Assembly (NCBI RefSeq): GCF_000021805.1
Contig: NC_011726.1
Location: 3,070,097-3,134,096, forward strand
DNA length: 64,000 bases
Direction of reading: 5' to 3'
Origin: Rippkaea orientalis PCC 8801
GTDB taxonomy: Bacteria; Cyanobacteriota; Cyanobacteriia; Cyanobacteriales; Microcystaceae
Part shown: positions 34,551 to 44,486 of the stretch, piece after piece
Layout: each line of letters starts with the position of its first letter
Numbering within the stretch: the first letter of the stretch is position 1
Translations under genes and position numbers: made by a program
Notes under the pieces: generated by a model
What the model was told of the DNA's origin: nothing
Seen by the model: only the letters and a program-made list of their open reading frames with translations
Databases searched by the model: none

Positions 34551-34624
34551 TCGGGATGACAGGATTTGAACCTGCGGCCCCTTCGTCCCGAACGAAGTGC
34601 GCTACCAAGCTGCGCTACATCCCG
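34551..34624 (-). tRNA. trnP-CGG: tRNA-Pro (anticodon CGG), CAST attachment target
   Basis: The acceptor stem pairs CGGGATG with CATCCCG. The D arm contains AGCTTGGTAGC, the anticodon stem-loop is CTTCG-TTCGGGA-CGAAG with anticodon CGG, and the T arm is CAGGTTCAAATCCTG. The gene is intact. The CAST guides match from the D-stem side through the anticodon loop (34586-34602), with PAM GTA at 34603-34605 on the minus strand. The transposon lies 10 bp beyond the 3' end of the tRNA, so the gene is not damaged. Confidence 0.97.
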
Positions 34625-34764
34625 TAAAATTAAACAGCATTTCTATTATAGCACGATCGCCCCTAAGACTCTATCCCCTCGCAAACTTTAATGAACTGCC
34701 GATCAAGAGCCCCTACCCAGAATGATAAGCTAACAGATGGACTAAAATTCGTCAGTAAGCTACT

Positions 34765-35829
34765 ATGACTCAAGGTAATAATACCCCCTATTTACTCCGT
34801 GCTGCACGGGGAGAGATATTAGACAGACCCCCCGTGTGGATGATGCGACAAGCGGGGCGTTATATGAAGGTTTATCGAGATTTACGCGACAAATACCCCA
34901 GTTTTCGGGATAGATCGGAGAATGCAGACTTAGCCATCGAAATTTCCCTACAACCCTGGAAAGCATTCCGACCCGATGGGGTGATCATGTTCTCTGATAT
35001 TCTAACCCCTCTCCCTGGCATTGGCATTTCCTTTGAAATTCCTGAAAGCAAGGGTCCGATGATTGATTCTCCTATTCGTACCCAGGAACAGGTCGATAAT
35101 CTCCATTCTCTCGACCCTGAAGCGTCTTTACCCTTCATAAAGACTATTTTAAAGGCTTTACGCGACGAAGTGAAGAACGAAGCTACGGTTTTAGGGTTTG
35201 TCGGTTCTCCTTGGACTCTTGCAGCTTATGCTATTGAGGGGAAAAGTTCCAAAGATTATGCCAACATTAAACGGATGGCTTTCTCTGAACCAGCCATTTT
35301 ACACCAGTTTTTGAGTAAATTAGCCGATGCGATCGCGGTTTATGTTCGCTATCAGATCGATTGTGGTGCTCAAGTAGTGCAATTGTTCGACTCTTGGGCG
35401 GGTCAATTGAGTCCCCAAGATTACAAAGTGTTTGCACTTCCCTACCAGCAACAGGTCGTCCGTCAGGTGAAAGCAACCCATCCTGATACCCCGCTTATTC
35501 TCTATATTAGCGGCAGTGCCGGGGTTTTGGAACTGATGGGTCAGTCGGGGGTAGACATCGTTAGCGTTGACTGGACGGTGGATATGGCTGACGCTAGACA
35601 ACGGTTAGGACGTAATATGATGGTACAGGGGAATATCGATCCAGGTATCTTATTTGGGTCAAAACAGGTAATCCGCGATCGCATTTTAGACACAGTTCAA
35701 AAAGCGGGTAAAGGTGGCCATATCTTGAATTTAGGTCATGGTGTCTTGGTGGGAACTCCTGAAGAGAATGTTGGTTACTTCTTTGAAACGGCTAAGCAGG
35801 TTGATCAATTACTCGCGGTTCCCGTTTAG
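34765..35829 (+). CDS. hemE: Uroporphyrinogen decarboxylase
   Basis: This 354-residue protein decarboxylates uroporphyrinogen III to coproporphyrinogen III in haem and chlorophyll synthesis. Signatures are [13 protein letters not shown] (substrate-binding Arg), [14 protein letters not shown] (catalytic Asp), [12 protein letters not shown] and the C-terminal [15 protein letters not shown]. Length is normal. It is the first core gene after the tRNA-Pro insertion hotspot, on the opposite strand. A hairpin at 35857-35876 may end its transcript. Confidence 0.97.
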   Translation: MTQGNNTPYLLRAARGEILDRPPVWMMRQAGRYMKVYRDLRDKYPSFRDRSENADLAIEISLQPWKAFRPDGVIMFSDILTPLPGIGISFEIPESKGPMIDSPIRTQEQVDNLHSLDPEASLPFIKTILKALRDEVKNEATVLGFVGSPWTLAAYAIEGKSSKDYANIKRMAFSEPAILHQFLSKLADAIAVYVRYQIDCGAQVVQLFDSWAGQLSPQDYKVFALPYQQQVVRQVKATHPDTPLILYISGSAGVLELMGQSGVDIVSVDWTVDMADARQRLGRNMMVQGNIDPGILFGSKQVIRDRILDTVQKAGKGGHILNLGHGVLVGTPEENVGYFFETAKQVDQLLAVPV

Positions 35830-35856
35830 GGATTTTGCGATCGCGTTATTCTCTAG

Positions 35857-35876
35857 GGGCGAACAAATATTCGCCC
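35857..35876. terminator. Possible bidirectional terminator between hemE and dctP
   Basis: The sequence GGGCGAACAAATATTCGCCC forms a hairpin with 7-bp arms (GGGCGAA/TTCGCCC) 27 bp after the hemE stop and before the end of the convergent dctP. The T-run on the hemE side is weak (TTCTTTG), so the call is moderate. Confidence 0.5.
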
Positions 35877-35922
35877 TTCTTTGAGGTTCTATCAAAAAGT
35901 CCCCTAAAAAATCTGGTTAGGA

Positions 35923-37062
35923 TTATGAGCCTTGGGATGGCGTGTCGAGAGTTTTGTAAACAAACCGTTCAAAACTGCCTTGATTGAGATTGCTCCAAGT
36001 GAAAACCCCATCGCGGAACTTCTGCCAGTTTTCAAAAATCGCTTTAAAATCAGCATTTTTTGCGGCAAATTCGTCATACAATTCAAAAGCACTCGTCTTA
36101 GCTGCATTTAAGATTTCATCACTGTAGGGGCGCAGTTGGGTTCCACTTTGTAGCAATCTTTGCAATGCCTCATAGTTGCGAGCTTCGTAACGAGCCAGCA
36201 TGATCTGATTAGCTTCAAAGGCGGCGGTCTGGATCATTTGTTGATATTCAACGGGCAACTTTTTCCAGGCATTGAGGTTAATTTGCACTTCCAGAGTCGG
36301 ACCCGGTTCCCACCAACCCGGATAGTAATAGTATTGAGCGACTTTATTAAGTCCCAATTTTTCATCATCGTAGGGGCCAACCCATTCGGCTGCATCAATA
36401 GCACCCGTTTGTAGAGCCTGGAAAATTTCCCCTCCTGGGAGATTTTGCACCAGCACCCCCAACTTACTCATTACCTGACCCCCCAAGCCCGGAATCCTCA
36501 TTTTTAGCCCCTTTAAGTCGTTAATGGTTGAGACTTCCTTGCGAAACCACCCCCCCATCTGTGTGCCCGTGCTACCCGCCGGAAATTGGATGACTCCGAA
36601 TTGGCTGGCGTAGAGTTCCTGCAATAGTTTTAAGCCTTCCCCTTCATAGAGCCAAGTATTTTGTTGTTGAGCCGTCAGTCCAAAAGGGACAGCCGTACCG
36701 AAAGCAGCGGCCGGATTTTGTCCGATGTAATAATAAGCAGCCGTGTGACCGCAGGGAACAGCCCCTTGCTTAACCACGTTTAAGACTTCTAGGGGGGGAG
36801 CTAAGTCTCCGGCGGGTTTGGGGGAGATTTTAAAGCGTCCACCGCTCATCTGAGCCACTCTTTCGGCAAAAACCGTCGCGCCACCAAAGATTGTATCGAG
36901 GGACAGCGGCCAGCTAGTGGCCATCTGCCAAGTAATTTTTGGCAGTTCTGTGTTGTTAGAGGTTGCTTGGTTCTGGGACTTGCTGCATCCTATTGCTATC
37001 CCGGCAACCGTTGCTGCGATCGCACCCTGAGAGGTTGCTTTAACGAGGTTTCGCCGTTTCAT
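35923..37062 (-). CDS. dctP: TRAP transporter substrate-binding protein DctP (TakP-like)
   Basis: This 379-residue secreted protein has a twin-arginine-like start [12 protein letters not shown] and a lipobox-like IAIGCSK, so it is probably a lipoprotein or Tat substrate. Mature features are [49 protein letters not shown] and [14 protein letters not shown] with [12 protein letters not shown]. These fit the TakP-like branch that binds 2-oxo acids with a cation; the substrate is inferred. It is divergent from dctQ, 75 bp away, forming a complete TRAP system with dctQ and dctM. Confidence 0.9.
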   Translation of the reverse strand: MKRRNLVKATSQGAIAATVAGIAIGCSKSQNQATSNNTELPKITWQMATSWPLSLDTIFGGATVFAERVAQMSGGRFKISPKPAGDLAPPLEVLNVVKQGAVPCGHTAAYYYIGQNPAAAFGTAVPFGLTAQQQNTWLYEGEGLKLLQELYASQFGVIQFPAGSTGTQMGGWFRKEVSTINDLKGLKMRIPGLGGQVMSKLGVLVQNLPGGEIFQALQTGAIDAAEWVGPYDDEKLGLNKVAQYYYYPGWWEPGPTLEVQINLNAWKKLPVEYQQMIQTAAFEANQIMLARYEARNYEALQRLLQSGTQLRPYSDEILNAAKTSAFELYDEFAAKNADFKAIFENWQKFRDGVFTWSNLNQGSFERFVYKTLDTPSQGS

Positions 37063-37137
37063 ATTTGAGTTGAGCTCTTGCTATGATTATTATCTTGTCA
37101 TCCCAGGAGTCTATTGTCTAGAAGGAGGAAGTCAATT

Positions 37138-37731
37138 TTGCCTACTTTATTCAAATTTGCCCAAACTATCGATTATCTGACGGAACAGGTAGGACGCTTG
37201 CTTTACTCGATTGTCATCTTAACGGTCGGGATAGGATTTTACAATGTAGCGGCTCGCTATCTAGGGCGGTTTGTTGGTCTAAAACTTTCCTCCAATGCCC
37301 TGATTGAACTACAGTGGTATTTATTTTCCTTGATGTTCTTTATCGGGTTTCCCTACATTTTGAAACACAGTGCTAATGTGCGGGTAGATTTCCTCTATGC
37401 TCACTGGAGTCCCAAACGGCAAGCCTTAATCGATTTTCTGGGAACGGTCTTATTTTTGATTCCTTTCTGTCTGATAGGGATCTATGTCACTTTTAACCCG
37501 GTTTTACAGTCTTGGGGACAGTTACCTGATGGGAGTTGGGGAGCTTGGGAGGTCTCTTCCGATGCCGATGGGTTGCCTAGAGCCCCGATTAAAAGTATGA
37601 TTCTTGTCTCTTTTGCGCTGTTGTTACTTCAAGCAATTTCCCAAGCGATTAAGTATGGGGCTATCTTGCAAGGTTATGAACCTGCACTGCGAGAAATTCA
37701 GTCAGAAACCGAAAAACCCCCGATTGAATAG
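37138..37731 (+). CDS. dctQ: TRAP transporter small permease DctQ
   Basis: A TTG start at 37138 (encoding [15 protein letters not shown]) is preferred because a strong ribosome binding site AAGGAGG lies at 37122-37128, 9 bp upstream; the longer frame from 37114 would include that site. The protein is about 197 residues with four predicted membrane segments ([46 protein letters not shown] and [13 protein letters not shown]). It forms the small membrane subunit that pairs with DctM. A purine-rich tract (37732-37765) separates it from dctM. Confidence 0.9.
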   Translation: MPTLFKFAQTIDYLTEQVGRLLYSIVILTVGIGFYNVAARYLGRFVGLKLSSNALIELQWYLFSLMFFIGFPYILKHSANVRVDFLYAHWSPKRQALIDFLGTVLFLIPFCLIGIYVTFNPVLQSWGQLPDGSWGAWEVSSDADGLPRAPIKSMILVSFALLLLQAISQAIKYGAILQGYEPALREIQSETEKPPIE

Positions 37732-37842
37732 AGGGGGGGAGGGGGAGAGGGGGGGAGTGGGAGAGATAATTTTAACTCCTGCCTTCTGCCTATTGCCTAT
37801 TCCCTTCAAGTAAAATTAAATGGCAAGTTAAGGTAGGAAAGT

Positions 37843-39177
37843 ATGGGCTTTGAGTGGTTGGCTATTGCCATGTTCGTTGGCTTTTTTTTCATCCTAATCA
37901 GTGGTTATCCAGTGGCTCCCGCTTTTGCGGGTACGGCGATTATTTTTGGACTGATGGGGTTGGCAGTCGGTGCTTTTGACATCAATTTGTTGCTGCTGCT
38001 GCCCAATGTTTGGTTTCAAACCATGTCTAACTTTACGCTGTTAGCCATTCCTTTTTTTGTGTTTCTGGGCGTTGTTCTGGAAAAATCGGGACTGGCGGAG
38101 GAATTGTTAGAAACCATCGGTATTGTGTTGGGACCGCTACGGGGGGGGATGGCACTCGCCGTTATCATTGTTGGTACGTTACTGGCTGCAACAACGGGGG
38201 TAGTCGCAGCAACCGTGATCATGATGGGGCTATTGTCTTTACCCGTCATGTTGCGCTATGGCTATGATAAGCGACTGGCAGCCGGCGTGATTGTTGCTTC
38301 AGGTACACTTGCCCAGTTAATTCCTCCGAGTTTGGTGCTAGTCGTGTTGAGTGACCAATTAGGGGTTTCAGTGGGGGATTTATTCCTTGGTGCGCTAATT
38401 CCTGGTCTGATGCTCTCGGCTTCTTATGCTATCTATGTCTTAGTCCTGGCTTTCTTGTATCCTAATGTGGCTCCTGCCCTGCCACTAGAAGCCCGCCGTG
38501 TCCAGGGAAAAGCCTTAATTAAACAGGTCATCAAAGCGGTTTTACCCCCGTGTTTATTGATTTTAGCGGTTTTGGGCAGTATTTTCTTTGGCATTGCCAC
38601 GCCAACGGAAGCGGGTGCAGTGGGCGCGGTGGGGGCTTGTTTCTTGGCTGCGAGTAAGGGACGCTGGACGCAAAACCTCATCAAAGACGCAGCCCATGAT
38701 ACGGCGGTTGTCACTTCGGTGGTGTTGATGATTCTTTTCTGTTCTTCGTTTTTTAGTATTGTTTTTAATGGGTTAGGGGGAAAAGAACTGATTACTCAAT
38801 TTTTACTCAATATTCCTGGGGGCTACATCAGCTTTATGATTGTCAGCAACTTGGTTATCTTTATTCTGGGGGTATTTTTAGAATTTATTGAAATTTGCTT
38901 TATTGCCTTACCATTATTAGTCCCGGCTGCTCAAGCTTTAGGAATTGATATGGTTTGGTTTGGCGTGGTGATAGCAATTAATTTACAGACGGCTTTTATT
39001 TCGCCTCCCGTTGGCTTTTCGCTGTTCTATTTACAAAGTGTTGCCCCTAAAGAAATCCCCACCACGGATATTCATAAAAGTGCTCTTCCCTTTATGCTCT
39101 TACAAGGACTTATCTTGATTGTCGTGATTATTTTTCCCCAAACAGTACGCTGGTTGATCGATATCAGTTATAATTAA
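37843..39177 (+). CDS. dctM: TRAP transporter large permease DctM
   Basis: This 444-residue membrane protein has about 12 hydrophobic segments and the DctM features [73 protein letters not shown] and [18 protein letters not shown]. It is the ion-coupled transport subunit (DctM/IT superfamily), using a sodium or proton gradient to move the ligand delivered by DctP. It lies 111 bp after dctQ, probably in the same operon. The last 17 residues are polar and short, as usual. Confidence 0.95.
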   Translation: MGFEWLAIAMFVGFFFILISGYPVAPAFAGTAIIFGLMGLAVGAFDINLLLLLPNVWFQTMSNFTLLAIPFFVFLGVVLEKSGLAEELLETIGIVLGPLRGGMALAVIIVGTLLAATTGVVAATVIMMGLLSLPVMLRYGYDKRLAAGVIVASGTLAQLIPPSLVLVVLSDQLGVSVGDLFLGALIPGLMLSASYAIYVLVLAFLYPNVAPALPLEARRVQGKALIKQVIKAVLPPCLLILAVLGSIFFGIATPTEAGAVGAVGACFLAASKGRWTQNLIKDAAHDTAVVTSVVLMILFCSSFFSIVFNGLGGKELITQFLLNIPGGYISFMIVSNLVIFILGVFLEFIEICFIALPLLVPAAQALGIDMVWFGVVIAINLQTAFISPPVGFSLFYLQSVAPKEIPTTDIHKSALPFMLLQGLILIVVIIFPQTVRWLIDISYN

Positions 39178-39346
39178 ACTAAGAGCTTCTTAATGTTAAT
39201 TTGTACTGAGAAATATTAAAGTTTATTAAAAATATTGACGATTTAGGTAACATTAAGCTGCTAGGTTTAAACCCTAGGAAAAATCGAGCTACACTGAAAA
39301 TAGAAGGTAAAGAAAAGGTGATAAAAAAACTAGGGAGGTAAATTCC

Positions 39347-39646
39347 ATGGCTCTTAAAGATTTCGTTCCTCACCTCGACCTCAAAGATATCGCCGAAGAT
39401 CTGGGTATTCCTGGCATTACCGCTATTGTCTTGCTTCCTGTGTTAATTCCTGCGGCGGGAAAAGCAGCTAAACCGTTAGCCAAAGCAACCATCAAAGGAG
39501 GCATTATCCTCTATGAAAAAGGCAAAGGCGTTATCGCTAATGTTGGTGAAACCTTGGAAGATTTAATTGCCGAATCCTTAGCTGAACTCGCCGAAGAAAC
39601 AAGCGAAAAAGCAGCTATAGCCGAAGCTGACGTAATGGCTAATTAA
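39347..39646 (+). CDS. DUF5132 protein
   Basis: This 99-residue protein has a central hydrophobic stretch GITAIVLLPVLIPAAGKAAKP, then a conserved KATIKGGIILYEKGKG and an acidic helical tail. This is the pattern of DUF5132 proteins, common in cyanobacteria and often beside a P-type ATPase. A strong ribosome binding site (ggaggt) precedes the ATG. It lies 251 bp before the P-type ATPase gene and probably acts with it, perhaps as a small membrane partner; function is unknown. Confidence 0.75.
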   Translation: MALKDFVPHLDLKDIAEDLGIPGITAIVLLPVLIPAAGKAAKPLAKATIKGGIILYEKGKGVIANVGETLEDLIAESLAELAEETSEKAAIAEADVMAN

Positions 39647-39897
39647 TCCCAAGAGTAACCAGTAGAGAGGTTTTCTCTAAGTTATAGACTCTCAACTTAC
39701 ATTGATGTCAACATAGCCAAATTGATCCTAATTTCCTAATGCTGAATGGTTGATAAATGACAAGTGATTGATTAAAAAGGAACAAAAAGGATTTTTGGCT
39801 AGTTTTTGATTATTAATAAACAAAAGATGTTAATACTTCCTAAAATTATCAAGTTTTATCATAAAATCGAGTTTCCTTATCAATCATCTGACACAAA

Positions 39898-42888
39898 ATG
39901 AAAAGACCTAATTCAATTGATTGTCATCAGCCAAGGGAAACATCTTTTGTCAAAATTCTCCACGGAACTGTCAAAGGAAGAGGTCGATACAAAGTTCAAG
40001 GATTATTCGGTTCAAACCCACTCAAACGGTATTTAGAGTTCAATTTATCCCTACGAAAAGGCATAAAAACCGTTCAAGCTAACCCCAATACAGGCAATAT
40101 TCTTCTACACTTCCATAAAGACAAAACAACTCAAGAAATAGCCATCCTCATTGATTCCCTGGTCCAAGATTATTATCGATCGCCTAAAGAGTTCGCCCAA
40201 CTTTTTTATCAACAAACAATGGTTATCCTTAACACCTCAGTTCCTTGGCATCTCAAAGAGATTGATACCATTGTTGCGGAACTCAACACCTCAACAGAAA
40301 GGGGACTTTCCCACGCCGATGCCCAAACTAACCTAAGACAATATGGGAGTAATGCCCTCACTGAAGCTGAACCCCGTTCTGGGTTGAGCATTTTTCTTGA
40401 CTACTTCAAATCTGTTCCCGTTGCCCTGTTAAGCGGTGCAGCCCTTCTTTCCGTCCTAACCGGAGGCATCGCTGATGCGATCGTAATCATGGGAGTTGTC
40501 AGTATTAATGCCATTTTAGGGTATGTCACCGAAAGTAACTCAGAACGGATCATTAATTCCCTCAAACACTTTATTAACCCCTCTGCCTGGGTACTTCGAG
40601 AAGGCCAATTAATTGAAATTAATAGCCAAGATCTGGCCGTCGGGGATATTTTACTCCTACAACCCGGTTCCTATGTTCCGGCTGATGCCCGATTAATCGA
40701 AGCTGATCGCCTGAGTATCGATGAATCTGCCCTAACCGGGGAAAGTTTGCCCATCCGTAAACACCAAGAGATCCTAGCCTCTCCTCAAGAAACTATTCCT
40801 CTAGCGGAACGGAAAAATATGGTCTATCGGGGTACATTTGTCACGGGAGGCCAAGGCCGAGGGGTGATAGTCTCCACGGGAAATTCAACGGAAATGGGAC
40901 AAATCCAGTCCTTAGTCGGGGAAACTAGCCAACCGTCTACTCCCATGGAACGACAACTCGAACAAGCCGGAAGCCAACTGGTTTTACTGTCGAGTGTGGT
41001 TTGCGCTTTAGTCTTTGCCATCGGATTGTTACGAGGATACGGCTTGCTAGAAATGGTAAAAAGCTCCATTTCTCTCGCGGTTGCTGCTGTTCCCGAAGGA
41101 TTACCCACCGTAGCTACTACTACCCTGGCCTTGGGTATCCTGAATATGCGTAAACAAAAAGTTCTGATTCGTCGGTTAGAAGCGATCGAAGCCCTCGGTT
41201 CTATTCAAGCCCTCTGCTTGGATAAAACAGGCACGCTAACGGCTAATCGGATGACGGTATTAAAGGTGTGTTGGGATGGACGGGAGACTAAGCTGGCAGA
41301 TGGTCATTTTTGGGTAGACAATCAAGAAATCAATCCCTATAGCTGCGACGAATTATTAAAACTGATTCATATCGCCGTCCTGTGTAACGACAGTCAGATT
41401 AATACTCATCAAGACGGAACCTACATCATTGACGGTTCTGCGACAGAAAATGCCTTGATAGAAATGGCGATCGCAGCCGGAGTCACCGTTGCCGACCTCA
41501 ATCACAAATATCCGCGCCTTCTGACCTACCACCGTTCCACCGAACACAATTTCATGGCCACGGTGCATCGCATCCATGAATCCGCCTATCTCATGGCCGT
41601 CAAAGGCAACCCCTCAGAAGTCCTCGATCGCTGTTCAACCCAGATGCGAAACGGTCAACCCGTCGAGTTAACCGAAGCTGATCGACAAGCGATCGAAGAA
41701 CAAAATGAAAGCTTGGCCGGCCAAGCTTTACGGGTCTTAGGTATCGCTTACAGCCAAGGGGAAACCGCCGATATCGAGTCCTTGCCCGTCTCTAATCTCA
41801 TTTGGGTTGGGCTCATTGGTATGGCTGATCCCATTCGCCCCGGGGTTACAGAAACCATCGCCGATTTTCACACCGCCGGGATCAACACCCTGATGATCAC
41901 TGGGGATCAAAGCCCCACTGCCTACGCGATCGGCAAAGAGTTGAATCTCAGCCAAGGACAACCTCTAAAAATCCTCGATTCTACCGAATTAACCGATCTT
42001 TCTCCAGACGTATTAGCCGGGTTGTCGGAACAGGTCCATATTTTTGCCCGAATTAGCCCTGCCCACAAACTTCAGATTGTCCAGGCACTCCAGCAACGCG
42101 GCTTAGTTGTGGCCATGACGGGGGATGGCATTAATGATACTCCGGCCTTGAAAGCGGCAGAAGTGGGCATTGCCATGGGACATACGGGGACGGATGTCGC
42201 GCGAGAAGTCGCTGATGTTGTCCTAGAGGATGATAACCTGCAAACGATGATTATTGCGGTGAGTCAGGGACGCACGATTTACAACAATATTCGTAAATCG
42301 GTTCATTTTCTGCTGTCAACCAACCTCAGCGAAATTATTGTCATGTTATTCGCTACCACTGGAGGACTCGGACAACCCCTGAACGCGATGCAGCTACTGT
42401 GGCTCAATTTAGTCACCGATATCTTTCCGGGGTTAGCCTTAGCCCTAGAAGCCCCTGAACCGGACGTTTTAACCCTTCCGCCGCGATCGCCTGATGAACC
42501 GATTATTAAATCCTCCGATTTTCGACGGATTGTGTGGGAATCGACGGCGTTATCGGTGAGTTCTTTAGCGGCCTATGGCTATGGTATCGCTCGTTATGGG
42601 ATCAGTCCCCATGCTAGTACCATCGCGTTTATGAGTTTGGTTAGCGGACAACTCCTCCATGCCCTCAGTTGTCGGTCATCAAGACCTTTACGAAGCCAAC
42701 AACTGCCCCCAAATCCCTACTTAACGGGAGCCCTGGCTGGATCGATGGGGCTTCAGTGGGTATCCTTGGCTACCCCTGGATTGAGAAATCTCTTACACCT
42801 GACTCCCCTTAATCTGGCTGATAGTTTGGTGATTGGAGGTAGTGCTATTTTGCCGTTGATTATCAATGAAGGAACGAAACCTCAATAA
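39898..42888 (+). CDS. P-type cation-transporting ATPase with N-terminal HMA-like domain
   Basis: This 996-residue protein starts with a ferredoxin-like, HMA-type domain (FVKILHGTVKGRGRYKV, then GIKTVQANPNTGNILLHF) that lacks the CxxC metal ligands. The cation ATPase N-terminus follows (RGLSHADAQTNLRQYG), then the actuator SALTGES, the gate region VPEGLP, the phosphorylation motif LDKTGTLTANR (Asp about 442) and MTGDGINDTPALK. PEGLP with the following TM segments fits the P2 (Ca2+-type) class, so calcium or manganese export is most likely. The HMA-like domain is unusual for that class. The neighbour is a DUF5132 gene. Confidence 0.88.
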   Translation: MKRPNSIDCHQPRETSFVKILHGTVKGRGRYKVQGLFGSNPLKRYLEFNLSLRKGIKTVQANPNTGNILLHFHKDKTTQEIAILIDSLVQDYYRSPKEFAQLFYQQTMVILNTSVPWHLKEIDTIVAELNTSTERGLSHADAQTNLRQYGSNALTEAEPRSGLSIFLDYFKSVPVALLSGAALLSVLTGGIADAIVIMGVVSINAILGYVTESNSERIINSLKHFINPSAWVLREGQLIEINSQDLAVGDILLLQPGSYVPADARLIEADRLSIDESALTGESLPIRKHQEILASPQETIPLAERKNMVYRGTFVTGGQGRGVIVSTGNSTEMGQIQSLVGETSQPSTPMERQLEQAGSQLVLLSSVVCALVFAIGLLRGYGLLEMVKSSISLAVAAVPEGLPTVATTTLALGILNMRKQKVLIRRLEAIEALGSIQALCLDKTGTLTANRMTVLKVCWDGRETKLADGHFWVDNQEINPYSCDELLKLIHIAVLCNDSQINTHQDGTYIIDGSATENALIEMAIAAGVTVADLNHKYPRLLTYHRSTEHNFMATVHRIHESAYLMAVKGNPSEVLDRCSTQMRNGQPVELTEADRQAIEEQNESLAGQALRVLGIAYSQGETADIESLPVSNLIWVGLIGMADPIRPGVTETIADFHTAGINTLMITGDQSPTAYAIGKELNLSQGQPLKILDSTELTDLSPDVLAGLSEQVHIFARISPAHKLQIVQALQQRGLVVAMTGDGINDTPALKAAEVGIAMGHTGTDVAREVADVVLEDDNLQTMIIAVSQGRTIYNNIRKSVHFLLSTNLSEIIVMLFATTGGLGQPLNAMQLLWLNLVTDIFPGLALALEAPEPDVLTLPPRSPDEPIIKSSDFRRIVWESTALSVSSLAAYGYGIARYGISPHASTIAFMSLVSGQLLHALSCRSSRPLRSQQLPPNPYLTGALAGSMGLQWVSLATPGLRNLLHLTPLNLADSLVIGGSAILPLIINEGTKPQ

Positions 42889-43023
42889 GCTGTTCATCAT
42901 TTAATTTGGTTGTTGAGACTGAGGGGGAGAGGGGGAGAGAGATTGGCAATTTTTACTGATTGCCACTATACCCAGTTTAAATGCACGACAGCTTAATTAA
43001 TAGTGAATAGTTAAGAGTGAACC

Positions 43024-44256
43024 ATGAAAAAAGATTTTATGTTTATTTCTGAATCAGTTACTCAGGGTCATCCTGATAAACTTTGTGACCAGATTAGTGA
43101 TGCGATTGTGGATCACTTTTTGCGTCATGATCCCTACTCACGGGTGGTAACTGAGTGTGCTGTGTCCACAGCGATTGTGTTTATTGCTGCACGTTTTCAG
43201 TCGGATGCGATGATCGATTTTCCGAAAATCGCGCGACAAGTCATTAAACAGGTGGGTTATGAGGAATCCTCTTTTAGTGCCAAAACCTGTAGCATTGTCA
43301 CCAGTCTACAAGAAGTTGCTTCGATGAATGATCGTTACGTCGATGAAAGACAACTGTCTGACGAGGAAATAGAAGCCATTCCGGTTAAGAATCAAGCAAC
43401 GGTGTTTGGTTTTGCTTGCCGACAAACCCCGGCGTTGATGCCTTTGCCGATTTGGTTGGCACATCAATTGGCTAAAAGACTGACTCAAGTCCGACAAGAC
43501 AACATTCTATCCTATCTTACCCCGGATGGTAAAACTCAGGTGGGGGTAGAATACCGCGATCGCCTTCCCTATCGTCTCCAGAGTATTACGGTGATTGCCA
43601 GTCAAGATTCGTCTTCTATCGCCAAGAGTCCTAATTTTCAGCAATTTCAGCAGGACATTCGAGAAACGGTGATTGATGCGGTGTTTGCTGATGATTCCCT
43701 TCTCATTAAACCCGATCAAGAGACTCAAATTTTTATTAATCCCGATGGTCCTCTATTAGTTGGGGGGCCGGCGGTTCATTCGGGTTTGACGGGAAGAAAA
43801 AATGCGATCGATACCTATGGAGAATATTCTCGACACAGTGGGGCGGCCTTGAGTGGCAAAGATCCCACGAGAATTGATCGCATTGGGGCCTACGCAGCGC
43901 GATATGCGGCGAAAAATTTGGTGGCTGCTGGATTAGCCGATGAATGCGAAGTTCAGTTAAGTTATTCTATTGGGATTGCCCGGCCGATTAGTATTCAGGT
44001 GCAAACTTTTGGAACGGGGAAAGTTCCTGATGAAATGTTAACGGAGATTTTAGAAAAACATTTTGAATTTCGTTTAGCGGGTATTATTAAACAGTTTAAC
44101 TTACGATTTTTGCCCAGTCTGATTAAAGGCGGTTTTTATCGAAAACTCGCTGCTTATGGTCATGTCGGTCGGACTGATCTCGGTGTAATTCCTTGGGAAG
44201 AAACCAATCAAATTTCACTGTTACACGATTGTGCAAATAAGGCCTACATTTTTTAA
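43024..44256 (+). CDS. Divergent S-adenosylmethionine synthetase-like protein
   Basis: This 410-residue protein keeps many MetK motifs: FISESVTQGHPDKLCDQISDA, RVVTECAVST, SGLTGRKNAIDTYG, ALSGKDPTRIDRIGAYAARY and SYSIGIARPISI. The loop GAGDQG of canonical MetK is replaced by PVKNQA (before TVFGFACRQTPALMP), and GDAGLTGRK reads AVHSGLTGRK. These are active-site loops, so activity may be altered. It is probably a second MetK-type gene beside a housekeeping copy elsewhere in the genome (inference). It stands alone, before tRNA-Gly on the opposite strand. Confidence 0.8.
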   Translation: MKKDFMFISESVTQGHPDKLCDQISDAIVDHFLRHDPYSRVVTECAVSTAIVFIAARFQSDAMIDFPKIARQVIKQVGYEESSFSAKTCSIVTSLQEVASMNDRYVDERQLSDEEIEAIPVKNQATVFGFACRQTPALMPLPIWLAHQLAKRLTQVRQDNILSYLTPDGKTQVGVEYRDRLPYRLQSITVIASQDSSSIAKSPNFQQFQQDIRETVIDAVFADDSLLIKPDQETQIFINPDGPLLVGGPAVHSGLTGRKNAIDTYGEYSRHSGAALSGKDPTRIDRIGAYAARYAAKNLVAAGLADECEVQLSYSIGIARPISIQVQTFGTGKVPDEMLTEILEKHFEFRLAGIIKQFNLRFLPSLIKGGFYRKLAAYGHVGRTDLGVIPWEETNQISLLHDCANKAYIF

Positions 44257-44391
44257 CTGAATGTCGGGAGAAGTCCCCAAGCATAAATTTAACTTCTGTA
44301 GGAGCATAATATTATTGAATTGAGAGAAAAGTGAGGTCGAGAACCCCTTGGGGGTTAGGTAAGAGTCTCTTTGATCTGAGTCAAGAAAAAA

Positions 44392-44463
44392 AGCGGATAA
44401 TGGGACTCGAACCCACGACATTCACCTTGGGAAGGTGACGTTCTACCACTGAACTATATCCGC
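44392..44463 (-). tRNA. trnG-CCC: tRNA-Gly (anticodon CCC)
   Basis: The acceptor stem is GCGGATA/TATCCGC, the D arm contains TTCAGTGGTAGAA, the anticodon loop is TTCCCAA giving anticodon CCC, and the T arm is GTGGGTTCGAGTCCCAT. The length is 71 nt plus the discriminator. No CCA is encoded and no element is inserted next to it. Confidence 0.95.
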
Positions 44464-44486
44464 AAGAAACCATTTTTAATTATAAC

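Noticed and set aside
37732-37815. Small gene or terminator between dctQ and dctM
   Set aside because: The G-rich and TGCCTATTGCC-type tract looks like low-complexity cyanobacterial spacer repeats without a coding pattern.
44342-44356. AACCCC/GGGGTT hairpin as metK terminator
   Set aside because: Stem is only 6 bp and no T-run follows.
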